The notes under the pieces: generated by a model | What the model saw: only the letters and a program-made list of their open reading frames with translations | Told to the model about the DNA's origin: nothing | The model's database searches: none | NCBI RefSeq assembly: GCF_003576315.1 | Contig: NZ_QWFZ01000024.1 | Span: 52,800 to 116,799 of the forward strand | From: Henriciella mobilis | GTDB lineage: Bacteria > Pseudomonadota > Alphaproteobacteria > Caulobacterales > Hyphomonadaceae | Direction: 5' to 3' | DNA: 64,000 bases | Made by a program: the position numbers and the translations under genes | Shown here: positions 1 through 8,159 of the stretch, in pieces | Numbering within the stretch: position 1 is the stretch's first letter | Layout: each line of letters starts with the position of its first letter

Positions 1-253
1 GGAGGACCTGGTCGCGCTCGCCATTCTGGATGCCCTCGACGAGTTCCGGGATGGCGGTACGCTGGTCGCCCGCCGGCTCGTATTCCGAGGCGACCTTGAA
101 GCGCTTGCCGCCCTCGATCTTCTCCCACTGCCGGTCAGGCCGGTGCGGCGTCCAGTTGTCGGACGGCAGCCCGCCCGCCGCATCGCGCGCGGCGCCGGAC
201 CAGTCGAATGTCGCAGAGGCGTCACGCACGCCGGAAGCAGGGGGAGGAGCCAT
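1..253 (-). CDS. uvrB: UvrB N-terminus (partial, runs off the window)
   Basis: The minus strand encodes the first 84 residues of excinuclease ABC subunit B, the helicase-like damage-loading subunit of UvrABC nucleotide excision repair. Residues about 52-64 read [13 protein letters not shown], followed by [19 protein letters not shown], the hallmark N-terminal segment just before the Walker A loop, which lies outside the window. I chose the ATG at 253. It leaves a roughly 45-residue extension rich in Pro and Ala before the conserved core, which varies between alphaproteobacterial UvrB proteins. The rest of the gene, including the helicase motifs and UVR domain, is not visible. Confidence 0.88.
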   Translation of the reverse strand, partial: MAPPPASGVRDASATFDWSGAARDAAGGLPSDNWTPHRPDRQWEKIEGGKRFKVASEYEPAGDQRTAIPELVEGIQNGERDQVL

Positions 254-313
254 GCCGCAGAAGATGGGGCAAGGGCGGGGGGAGGTAAAGGGGGCGCTGC
301 TGACAGGGGTGTG

Positions 314-1744
314 TCAGGAGTGGTTAGTCGGTTCGATCGGCCGGCAGCTGGCACTATAGAATATGGCCAGGCGAAAGATCGCCCAGACGAGACCGATGAT
401 GCCTGTTGCGACGAGAACCAACGCCAGATCGGGCGAGAATCTGCCCAGTGTCCCAATCGAGACGCCGAAGAGCTGCGGGATAAGGAAGATGGTGGTCCAT
501 GCCAGCGCGAGCGTCATGAGCAGCGGAAACCAGAGGCTGAAGGCGCCTGAAACGCCAGCCTTGGCGCGAAGGCCGGAACGGCGAAGCCACGCGACAATGA
601 TGCCTCCAACGAACAGCAGAGGCAGCAGGGCGAACGAGGCGAACAGGGCCTTCCGGCCCCATCGCCCGTCGTCGCCCGTCTCATCAAGCCCGAGCGCTCT
701 GGCGCTTATGCCGTTGATGAGGTCGGCGTTTTCTCCAAACCCCATGCCGCTGCCTGAGTTGAGCAGGATGACAACGCCTTTCTGCTCGGATGGGACCATA
801 ATTGCGAGCGTTTCCACGCCGGGGGTGAGGCCCGAATGGAACACGGTCCCGTCATCGGCATCGAGATACCAGCCAAAGCCGTAGAAGGGCGCGACATCGC
901 TTGCCGGGCGCGTCATGTCTGATTTGCTCTGCGCGCTGATGATGTCGTCTTCGCCATTCATCAAGACAGCGAGGTATCGCGCCGTATCGCGGGCGGTCGA
1001 TATCACGCCGCCAACCGGCGCTGACATCCGATCAGTGGCGCTCGCAGGTACCGCACGTTTCCCACCGAACCACGGTGTGTGGCCTCTCGCGATCCCGTCA
1101 TGAGTCTCACCGTCAGCGACGAAACTCTGCGCCATGCCGACCGGTTCGAGGATTTCCGCCTCGATATAGCTGGCAAAGTCGCGCCCGCTCACAGTCTCGA
1201 TGAGGGCGCCGAGAACATAGTAATTCGCATTGGAGTAATCCCATCTCGCACCGGGCTGATAGGCCGGCTCCCACGCGGCAATGCGCTCGGCCTGGCGCTG
1301 GAGCGCGTCAGCCCCATGCGAGCGGTCGCCCAGCGTGTCATTGCCCTGAAAGGTCGAATACCCGCTGGTGTGGCTGAGCAACTGCCGGATCGTGACGGAT
1401 GCGCCGGGGCTGTCCGAGAAGGCCTCGAGATATTGCGATATCCCTGCATCGAGATCGACTTCGCCGGCTTCAACAAGCTGCATCACGGCCACGGCGGTGA
1501 AGCTCTTGGATATCGAGCCGATCACGAACGGCGTGTCGCGGCTTATCCGCCTGCCACTACCGGTCAGAATTTCGCCACGTGCGCCGGAATAGATCTCACC
1601 GCCTTCGACCACGGCATAAGCTACACCTGGCGTTCCCGACACGGGTATTTCAGAGGCGACGAAATCATCAATCGGCTCCGTTGGCACGCTTGCGTGCATG
1701 ACTGATGTCATTCCAAATAGCGCGAGTACGACCAACCAACGCAT
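314..1744 (-). CDS. Class C beta-lactamase-family serine hydrolase with C-terminal membrane helices
   Basis: A 476-residue member of the serine hydrolase / class C beta-lactamase (PBP4*-like) superfamily. The start at 1744 gives a signal peptide and has a purine-rich ribosome site just upstream; the frame stays open further upstream but encodes an unlikely charged extension. The catalytic SxxK is S77-I-S-K80, the YxN motif is Y170-S-N, and H303-S-G stands where KTG sits in true beta-lactamases. Three hydrophobic segments at about 366-386, 402-425 and 438-462 should anchor the catalytic domain on the periplasmic face of the inner membrane. Family members are mostly esterases or D-amino-acid peptidases. 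Substrate is unknown and antibiotic resistance should not be assumed. Confidence 0.85.
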   Translation of the reverse strand: MRWLVVLALFGMTSVMHASVPTEPIDDFVASEIPVSGTPGVAYAVVEGGEIYSGARGEILTGSGRRISRDTPFVIGSISKSFTAVAVMQLVEAGEVDLDAGISQYLEAFSDSPGASVTIRQLLSHTSGYSTFQGNDTLGDRSHGADALQRQAERIAAWEPAYQPGARWDYSNANYYVLGALIETVSGRDFASYIEAEILEPVGMAQSFVADGETHDGIARGHTPWFGGKRAVPASATDRMSAPVGGVISTARDTARYLAVLMNGEDDIISAQSKSDMTRPASDVAPFYGFGWYLDADDGTVFHSGLTPGVETLAIMVPSEQKGVVILLNSGSGMGFGENADLINGISARALGLDETGDDGRWGRKALFASFALLPLLFVGGIIVAWLRRSGLRAKAGVSGAFSLWFPLLMTLALAWTTIFLIPQLFGVSIGTLGRFSPDLALVLVATGIIGLVWAIFRLAIFYSASCRPIEPTNHS

Positions 1745-1838
1745 CTTGCCCCATCCCCCTTTCCACTTTTCGTCGGTTCGCCGGGTTGCGAGTGTCACCC
1801 TCCACGCAGGTGTGGCTGGGACGTCCACCAAGGAGTGG

Positions 1839-2753
1839 CTAACTTTTGAACCGCTCCCGATGCCATCGCAAGTACTTAGGGTGCGGGCGCTCTCTCGGAT
1901 CTTTCGGAACCGTCGCGAAGCCCGATGGATAGATCAAGTTTTCGATTTGCTCACGGTTGTTAATCTGTCGCGAGATCATGATTTTATAGTCGTCGGTTAG
2001 AGAAAGCAGCCCACGATCGAACATCCAATGCACTGTGCCCGACAGCGCGATACCATTTCGAATCGTGTCGGGACCATTCTCAGCTACGCCTTTAATGTGC
2101 GCTGCTTCCACTTCTGCGCGGCCTCCACCATTTATGAGCTGAAGACCGGTGAATGCGCAGCGTCTGTCATACGCATTTAGAACTAGGCGTCGAAAAACTC
2201 GGTCCCGAACGAGCCTATTTGTCTTCGTCTCGATGCGCTCGCGTTCATAGTCATACACAAACGGTTCGGGAGCGTCGTGGAAGCCAGGTTGTTCAGGCTC
2301 ACCAATATCGGTGCGAGGGAGCAAATCAGCTTCGGCGGATAGCCCTCTGGCGAGTATTCGATTAAAATCTTGGTCAGAAATCGGACGAATAGCCCACTGA
2401 ATTTTGCCCTGATTGAGCGATCCGTCCTCTTTTTCCAGTTCGCTCTCTAAGAAGCCTAATTCTGAGTGGTAGGGCACAAAGGTTTCTAGCGGCAGATACG
2501 AATTAGGTTCGATGATGGCTATAAACATATCATCGGCAGATGGGTCCGGAATAATCTCCGCAACCTTTGCAATCGCGTTGTACCCTAGTCGTCCGCCCCC
2601 ACCACGCGGTTCATAGTACACGATCCAGTCGCCGACGAATTGGTTCGCGCGATTTAGATAGCGTTTTGGAAACTGGTACTGCTCTTCCGGAAAATCATCA
2701 TAAATCGAATCTGCCCGGTGAACGAATACGCCTTTCGCCAATAAAGCCTCCAC
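1839..2753 (-). CDS. HNH endonuclease, probably a restriction or defence nuclease
   Basis: 304 residues with a GTG start at 2753, preceded by GGAAGAG at a workable distance and by an in-frame stop about 27 nt upstream. The C-terminal third is an HNH nuclease: C199 (RRCAFTG), the EAAHIKGV stretch with H219, N233 (RNGIALS) and H242 (VHWMFD). The N-terminal 90 residues carry YDDFPEEQYQFP, GDWIVYYEPR and AKVAEIIPDP, a pattern I associate with the N-terminal module of HNH restriction-type endonucleases; a PUA/EVE-like DNA-modification reader is possible but is inference. No methyltransferase lies nearby, so a solitary type IV-like enzyme fits better than a paired R-M system. The gene is clearly AT-richer than its neighbours, suggesting recent transfer. 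Confidence 0.8.
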   Translation of the reverse strand: MEALLAKGVFVHRADSIYDDFPEEQYQFPKRYLNRANQFVGDWIVYYEPRGGGGRLGYNAIAKVAEIIPDPSADDMFIAIIEPNSYLPLETFVPYHSELGFLESELEKEDGSLNQGKIQWAIRPISDQDFNRILARGLSAEADLLPRTDIGEPEQPGFHDAPEPFVYDYERERIETKTNRLVRDRVFRRLVLNAYDRRCAFTGLQLINGGGRAEVEAAHIKGVAENGPDTIRNGIALSGTVHWMFDRGLLSLTDDYKIMISRQINNREQIENLIYPSGFATVPKDPRERPHPKYLRWHRERFKS

Positions 2754-2813
2754 CCAGAACTGCTCTTCCGCACACGATCAAAATTCGCTTTGGGAGTCGA
2801 GTAGCGGATTCGC

Positions 2814-2967
2814 CTAACCTCCCGCCAGCCTGATCCCCCGCCCCGTGCTCAGATGATTGGCGGCGCTGACGATGGCGTCGGTGTCGATCGGGTCGTGTTT
2901 ATAGGGATCGGGGAGGGTGCCGGTCTGGCCGACGTGTCGGGCGCCGACACTCGCCCGAGCGGCTGAC
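2814..2967 (-). pseudogene. Decayed 3' remnant of a transketolase/AceE-like gene
   Basis: Read on the minus strand, this stretch translates to RHVGQTGTLPDPYKH, then DTDAIVSAANHLSTG and GIRLAGG, ending in TAG at 2816-2814. It aligns throughout with the extreme C-terminus of the intact AceE-like enzyme at 5701-8091 (EHFGQTGTIPDLYKH, NTDAIVNAAQHLSAG, RIRLAGKV). Homology frays and shifts frame above about 2950, and no other part of the gene is present. It is therefore a dead fragment of a paralogue or partial duplication, abutting the AT-rich HNH gene. The rest of the 2754-3092 gap shows only the likely promoter region of the CBS gene, including TTGACA at 3043. Confidence 0.75.
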
Positions 2968-3092
2968 TGCGCGCCATATCATCCCAAGCAAAGCATGACA
3001 GGGCACCCGCCTTCGTCCGCGCGGCTGGATCCGGGGCTTTTCTTGACAGGCCTGCGCTTCGGAACAGTTGGAGGGGGGAAAGCGAGAAGCCT

Positions 3093-3608
3093 ATGAAAAT
3101 CAAAGACCGCGTTGAATACACGACCAAACCCGATCCCCTCACCTGTGGCCCAGAGGAGAGCATTCTCGGCGCCGCAAAGAAGATGTCGTCGAAGAATTAC
3201 GGCGCCATTGTCGTGGTGGACAGTGACCGGAAAGTGCTCGGCCTTGTCACCGAGCGGGACATCATGCGGCGGACCGTCGCGGAGGAACGCAATCCGGCTG
3301 ACACGTCCGTCGGCGAGATCATGACAAGCGAACTCAGGGTCGCCAGCGAGAACGACAATCTGATCGACTGGCTGCGGATCATGTCGAATGAGCGGTTCCG
3401 GCGCCTGCCCATCGTCGATGAAGACGGCCGGCTGACGTCGATCATGACGCAGGGCGATTTCGTCTCCTACACCTGGCCGGACCTGATGACCCAGGCGGTC
3501 ACCCTGACCAAGTCCACGGTCGGCAATTCATACCAGATTTTCCTGATTCTGGCCGCCGTGCTTGCCTACACATTGCTGGTCGGCACTGCCTTCACGCTGT
3601 TTGCGTGA
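3093..3608 (+). CDS. CBS-domain pair protein with C-terminal membrane anchor
   Basis: 171 residues. Two CBS motifs follow one another: the first covers roughly residues 8-65 and ends at VLGLVTERDIMRR, the second covers roughly 75-130 and contains RRLPIVDEDGRLTSIMTQGDF. CBS pairs bind adenosyl ligands such as AMP, ATP or SAM and act as energy or ligand sensors. The last 25 residues form a hydrophobic helix (YQIFLILAAVLAYTLLVG), so the protein is probably tail-anchored in the inner membrane with the CBS pair in the cytoplasm. A strong purine-rich site (GGAGGGGGG) precedes the ATG. The effector partner is not evident from the context. Confidence 0.85.
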   Translation: MKIKDRVEYTTKPDPLTCGPEESILGAAKKMSSKNYGAIVVVDSDRKVLGLVTERDIMRRTVAEERNPADTSVGEIMTSELRVASENDNLIDWLRIMSNERFRRLPIVDEDGRLTSIMTQGDFVSYTWPDLMTQAVTLTKSTVGNSYQIFLILAAVLAYTLLVGTAFTLFA

Positions 3609-3654
3609 ACCTGAAGCCCCTCCGCTGGACCGCAAATGCATTGGGAGAGACCTC

Positions 3655-3825
3655 ATGAATGATGGCCACACACCAAACAAGCCCAAGGACATTGCGAAGA
3701 TGCGTGTGGATGTTCCGGCCAGGGACCGCAAAGCATTCTTCAACCGGCGAAACGAACTCGATCTGAAAAACGACCGGTCTTCTCACCGGCGGTTCAGCTA
3801 TCTTTACGAGGACCTGCTCCAGTAA
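3655..3825 (+). CDS. Small charged hypothetical protein (56 aa)
   Basis: A short reading frame whose ATG at 3655 follows GGGAGAGACCTC, a good ribosome site. It starts 46 bp after the CBS gene and is probably co-transcribed with it. The product is hydrophilic and rich in Arg, Lys and Asp, with KAFFNRRNELDLKNDRSSHRR followed by an aromatic FSYLYEDLLQ tail. I see no signal peptide or membrane helix and no domain I recognise. Function unknown; I judge it real from the ribosome site and the codon use. Confidence 0.5.
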   Translation: MNDGHTPNKPKDIAKMRVDVPARDRKAFFNRRNELDLKNDRSSHRRFSYLYEDLLQ

Positions 3826-3901
3826 GGGCTGCAGCGCCAGTGCCTGCGGCCGGTCGGTCAGGCCCGTCCCATGCAACCGCCGCGGACGTCATCAGGCGCC
3901 C

Positions 3902-5455
3902 TTAGCGCCTGAATTTCGAAAGCACTTTCACATCGACGCTGGCGGCAGCCATCAGGCCGCCCCATAGGGCGCCGGGAATGCCCGGGGTTGCGACATCCTG
4001 ACCGGCAAGAAACAGGCCCGGAATGGGCGTGCGGGCGCGCAGCCCGTCGCACAGGACGCGCTCAGGCGTCACGTCGAGGCCGTAAAATGCGCCTTTTCGG
4101 TGCCCGGTGAAGGTGACGGTGGACAGGGGCGTCGCCAGTTCCCTGTACACGACCAGCCTGGCAAGATCGGGGAAGTACCGCTCGAACTGCGACATCAGCA
4201 TGGCTTCGGCCCTGCGCTTGAAATCGGCATAGGTTTCGCCGCGCTGGCCGGCCGGCAGGTCTGCCCATTCCGCGACGGTGGACCAGTCGGTCCAGGCCAG
4301 CACCTGGCCGGTATGTTTCTGTTCCGGCCCGGGATCGTGGTCCGGATCCTTGAGCGAACCGAAGGCAACTGTCATCTGCGGCGGCGGGCTGTCGGGAGCA
4401 TTCGTCCAGACGGCGTCGGTCTCTGCGTTCGGGTAGATCCAGCGATTTGCCTTCGTTGCACCGGCCGCTTCGATGTCGCCCTCGAAGCCGAGAAACAGGG
4501 TGAAATGGGCGATGCTGGAGGGTAGCGAGCGGACCTCGTCTATCCAGCTTTCGTGCCCGCAGGCATCGGGCAACAGCGTGTCGATCGTTTCGCGTGCGCC
4601 GATGTCAGAGATCACGCGCCGGGCATAAATTTCGCTGCCATCATCTGTGCGGGCCCCGACAACGGTGCCGCCATCGACGATCAGCTCCCGAACGCGGACC
4701 CCGGCACGGATTTCCCCGCCATGCCGGGATATGGTCGGCAGCATGTGCTGGGCAAAAGCCGCGCTGCCTCCGACCGGGTACCAGGACCCGCTCCACAGAT
4801 AGGACGCCGATATCAGGGCGTGCATGGCAAAGCTTGCCTTGCCGGGCCGCCCGCCATGGTCGCCCCATTGCGATGCCAATACGGCTGCGAGGTCCGGATC
4901 GTCGGTAATATCGTCGATGACCTCCCGCGTTGTCCTGGCGCACCATTTTGCAAGGGCGTGCCGGTTCCACCAGTCGAGTATGTCGCCCGCACCCTTTGGC
5001 ATGGCCCGGGTCGGAATGATCTTCATCATCGCGTCGCGCCCTTCGCGCAGCGCATGCGTCCAGGCCTCGATCGCTTCGGCCTGGTCGGGGAAGCGGTCCT
5101 TGAGGTCCCTTTCCTGCGCTTCGTATGGACGCGACAGCGATAGTGGCTCGGCGGACCCGATCTGCACGATGTCGTAGATCGCCCCCAGCGACACGAAGTC
5201 GATGGGCGTGTCGCAGAGCCAGTCGAGCAGTTCGCGCTCGCGGTCCTCGGGGGCAAGGCGGCTGAGATAGTGAAGGCCGACATCCCAGCTGAACCCATCG
5301 CGGGAGAAGCTATGCGTCAGTCCACCCAGCGTCTGATGCTGCTCAAGCAACAGGACCTTGTGACCAAACTTCGACAGTGCTGCGGCAGCGGTCATGCCGC
5401 CCATGCCCGAACCGATGACAATCGTGTCCCACTCAGTCTTGCCAGCATCAGCCAT
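3902..5455 (-). CDS. FAD-dependent phytoene desaturase / retinol saturase-like oxidoreductase
   Basis: 517 residues of the CrtI/CrtISO/RetSat superfamily. The N-terminal dinucleotide-binding loop is VIGSGMGGMTAAAAL (about 13-27), then the acidic strand end LLLEQHQTLGGLTHSF and the GFSWDVGLHYL segment typical of this family. Near the C-terminus, GLFLAGQDVATPGIPGALWGG is the second FAD-contact motif. Relatives saturate, desaturate or isomerise polyene double bonds, for example in carotenoids or all-trans-retinol. No other carotenoid gene lies nearby, so the substrate cannot be named. The gene is followed at 3826-3901 only by short non-coding sequence. I would trust the fold and cofactor, not a specific activity. 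Confidence 0.82.
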   Translation of the reverse strand: MADAGKTEWDTIVIGSGMGGMTAAAALSKFGHKVLLLEQHQTLGGLTHSFSRDGFSWDVGLHYLSRLAPEDRERELLDWLCDTPIDFVSLGAIYDIVQIGSAEPLSLSRPYEAQERDLKDRFPDQAEAIEAWTHALREGRDAMMKIIPTRAMPKGAGDILDWWNRHALAKWCARTTREVIDDITDDPDLAAVLASQWGDHGGRPGKASFAMHALISASYLWSGSWYPVGGSAAFAQHMLPTISRHGGEIRAGVRVRELIVDGGTVVGARTDDGSEIYARRVISDIGARETIDTLLPDACGHESWIDEVRSLPSSIAHFTLFLGFEGDIEAAGATKANRWIYPNAETDAVWTNAPDSPPPQMTVAFGSLKDPDHDPGPEQKHTGQVLAWTDWSTVAEWADLPAGQRGETYADFKRRAEAMLMSQFERYFPDLARLVVYRELATPLSTVTFTGHRKGAFYGLDVTPERVLCDGLRARTPIPGLFLAGQDVATPGIPGALWGGLMAAASVDVKVLSKFRR

Positions 5456-5700
5456 TCAGGACCTCCCGTGCGGCGTATGGGCGACGCGACAGACCGTCAT
5501 CGCCCGACCCGGCAAGAGGAGGGCAGATGCCTGAACCTGTTTGCGGGGAGCGATCAAGATACGGGAAATGGAGGCCGGCGAAATAGGGACATCTACCCAC
5601 TCATGTCCGGGCATCCGGGGTTTTCGACCGCGAATGTGGAGACGGGGAGGGCGGGCAGCTTGTGTCTGCTGGTTCGGCTGCCCTGGCCTTCTTCCGTCAG

Positions 5701-8091
5701 CTAGACCTTTCCAGCCAGCCTGATCCGCCGCCCTGCGCTCAGATGCTGGGCGGCGTTGACGATGGCGTCGGTGTTGATCTGGTAGTGCTTGTAGAGGTCT
5801 GGGATGGTGCCGGTCTGGCCGAAATGCTCGACGCCGAGCGGGGCGGTCATGTGGCCGGCGACCGAGCCGATCCAGGCAAGGGTGGCCGGGTGGCCGTCGG
5901 TGACGGTGATCAGGGTCGCGTCGCGCGGCACCTTCGCCATCAGCCGCTCGATCTGGCTCATCGCCGAGCTGTGGCCGCGGGCGCGGGCCCGGCGGGCGGC
6001 GGTCCAGCCTGAGTTGAGCCGGTCGGCGGAGGTGACCGCCAGCACGCCAATGTCGCGGCGGTCGTTGCCGATGCGCCCGGCCGCCTCGATGGCTTCCGGC
6101 GCGACGACGCCCTGATAGGCGATGACGACTTCGCAATTCGGCCCGGGTTCGCGCAGCCAGTAGGCGCCGTCGACAACGCCGCGCCGGAATTCCTCATCGT
6201 CGCGGTTGCGGGGGCCGAGCTGTTCGATGGGCCGGGTCGACAGGCGCAGATAGACCGAGCCGCCGGTCTCGTCGCGCAGCCATGTGCGCTCGTCCGGATC
6301 GTTCTCGCCGGAGCGCTGGAGATAGTCGAAGCTCCAGTCCATGATGATGGACAGCTCGTCGAGGAAGGCCGGCTCGAAGCTGACAAGCCCGTCTTGGCTC
6401 ATGCCGATCAGCTGGGTGCCGACCGACTGGTGCGCGCCGCCTTCCGGGGCGAGCGTGATGCCCGACGGCGTGCCTGCAAAGATGAAGCGTGCATCCTGGT
6501 AGCAGGCATAGTTCAGCGCATCGAGGCCGCGCATCACGAACGGGTCATAGAGTGTGCCGATGGGGATCAGCCGCTCGCCGAAATGGCTGTGCGCAAGGCC
6601 GGCCTGTCCGAGCAGGAGGAAGAGGTTCATCTCCGCGATGCCGAGTTCGAAATGCTGGCCGTCGGGCGAGAACTCCCATTTCTGGGTCGAGGGGATCGAC
6701 TGCTCCTTGAAGGTGTCGGAGACCTCGCGGCGGGCAAACAGCGAGCGCCGGTTTACCCAGGCCGAGAGGTTGGTCGAACTGGTCACATCCGGCGACATGG
6801 TGACGATGCGGTCGGCGAGGTCTGATTTCGACTTGGCGAGGCTGTCGAGGATCTTGCCGAAGCCGGCCTGGGTGGCGAGTTCGCGGTCATCGAGCCAGAC
6901 GGGGCCGGGGCTTCTGACTTCCGGCGCGCTGTAGCGGCGCGTGCCCTCGGAGAAGAAGGGGACGTCATTGAGGAAGGCCTTGAGGGCGTCGGGATCATCG
7001 ACGGTGGCGAACGTTTCCCACTCCTCGCCTTCGGGCACGCCCATCTGTTTCTGGAAGTCGGCGAACTGGGCCTTGTTCATGATGCCGCCATGATTGTCCT
7101 TGTGCCCGGCGAGCGGCGTCTGCCAGCCCTTGATCGTGTAGGCGAGGAAGACGGTCGGCTTGTCGTCGTCGATGGCGTCGAAGGCGTCGGTGAGGGTTTT
7201 CAGGCACTGGCCGCCGAGATTGTTCATCAGCGCGTCGAGCTCTTCATCCGAGCGCTTGTCGAGCAGTTTCGAGACATCGCCCTGGTCGCCAATGTCGTTC
7301 ATCAGGCGTTTGCGCCAGGCCGCGCCGCCCTGATAGGTGAGGGCGGAATAATCCATGTTCGGGCATGCCTGGATCCACTGTTTCAGCGCCTCGCCGCCCG
7401 GCTCCTTGAAGGCTTCGCGCTGAAGCACGCCGTGGCGCAGCACAACGGTGCGCCAGCCGAAGGCCTTGAAGATGGCGTCGATCTTCTCCCAGAGGCCCTC
7501 ATGCACGACGCCGTCGAGGCTCTGTCTGTTATAGTCGATCACCCACCATGTGTTGCGCAGGTCGTGCTTCCAGCCTTCCTGCAGGCATTCATAGACATTG
7601 CCTTCATCCAGCTCCGCATCGCCGACGAGGGCGACCTGCCGGCCGAGTTTCATTTCCTTCGACCAGCCCTTGGCGGCGATATAGTCCTGCACCAGCGAGT
7701 TGAAGGCGGTGGCCGCGACGCCGAGGCCGACAGAGCCTGTCGAGAAGTCGACATCGTCGACATCCTTGGTGCGGCTCGGATAGGACTGCGCGCCGCCCCA
7801 GCCGCGGAAGGTCTCGAGCTTCTCGCGCGTCTGGTTGCCCATCAGATACTGCATGGCGTGGAAGACAGGCGAGGCGTGCGGTTTCACCGCGACGCGGTCT
7901 TCCGGCTTCAGCGTATGGAAGTAGAGCGCCGTCATGATCGGCACCATGGACGCACAGGAGGCCTGGTGGCCGCCGACCTTCACCGCGCCTTCTTCCTTGG
8001 GCCGGATGTTGTTGGCATTGTGGACCGTCCAGGCCGACAGCCAGAGAAGGCGCTGTTCGATGGTCTTCAGCATGTCGAGATCGGCAGGCAT
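5701..8091 (-). CDS. Transketolase / AceE-like thiamine diphosphate enzyme
   Basis: About 796 residues if translation starts at the ATG at 8091; ATGs at 8106 and 8133 are alternatives, and 8091 has an AAGAG at a suitable distance. KVGGHQASCASM and SPVFHAMQYLMG near the N-terminus are typical of the homodimeric pyruvate dehydrogenase E1 / transketolase family. The diphosphate-binding motif starts at GDAELDEGN and ends about 30 residues later at DYNRQSLDG. The pyrimidine-binding and C-terminal domains follow in order, so the enzyme looks intact. It resembles AceE-like proteins annotated as transketolase in alphaproteobacteria. No lipoyl E2 or E3 gene is adjacent, so its acceptor is uncertain. 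A decayed copy of its 3' end lies at 2814-2967. Confidence 0.85.
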   Translation of the reverse strand: MPADLDMLKTIEQRLLWLSAWTVHNANNIRPKEEGAVKVGGHQASCASMVPIMTALYFHTLKPEDRVAVKPHASPVFHAMQYLMGNQTREKLETFRGWGGAQSYPSRTKDVDDVDFSTGSVGLGVAATAFNSLVQDYIAAKGWSKEMKLGRQVALVGDAELDEGNVYECLQEGWKHDLRNTWWVIDYNRQSLDGVVHEGLWEKIDAIFKAFGWRTVVLRHGVLQREAFKEPGGEALKQWIQACPNMDYSALTYQGGAAWRKRLMNDIGDQGDVSKLLDKRSDEELDALMNNLGGQCLKTLTDAFDAIDDDKPTVFLAYTIKGWQTPLAGHKDNHGGIMNKAQFADFQKQMGVPEGEEWETFATVDDPDALKAFLNDVPFFSEGTRRYSAPEVRSPGPVWLDDRELATQAGFGKILDSLAKSKSDLADRIVTMSPDVTSSTNLSAWVNRRSLFARREVSDTFKEQSIPSTQKWEFSPDGQHFELGIAEMNLFLLLGQAGLAHSHFGERLIPIGTLYDPFVMRGLDALNYACYQDARFIFAGTPSGITLAPEGGAHQSVGTQLIGMSQDGLVSFEPAFLDELSIIMDWSFDYLQRSGENDPDERTWLRDETGGSVYLRLSTRPIEQLGPRNRDDEEFRRGVVDGAYWLREPGPNCEVVIAYQGVVAPEAIEAAGRIGNDRRDIGVLAVTSADRLNSGWTAARRARARGHSSAMSQIERLMAKVPRDATLITVTDGHPATLAWIGSVAGHMTAPLGVEHFGQTGTIPDLYKHYQINTDAIVNAAQHLSAGRRIRLAGKV

Positions 8092-8159
8092 GGGCACTCT
8101 TTGCATTTGCAACCAATAGGAGCCTCGCCTCATCGCACGGGGTGCGGGCCGGGTCCAGA

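Noticed and set aside
314..1744. Beta-lactamase resistance gene
   Set aside because: HSG replaces KTG and the protein has three C-terminal membrane helices; it belongs to the broad esterase/peptidase group.
5456..5700. Possible small gene between the oxidoreductase and the AceE-like gene
   Set aside because: No frame with a ribosome site and plausible composition on either strand; it is probably leader and promoter sequence.
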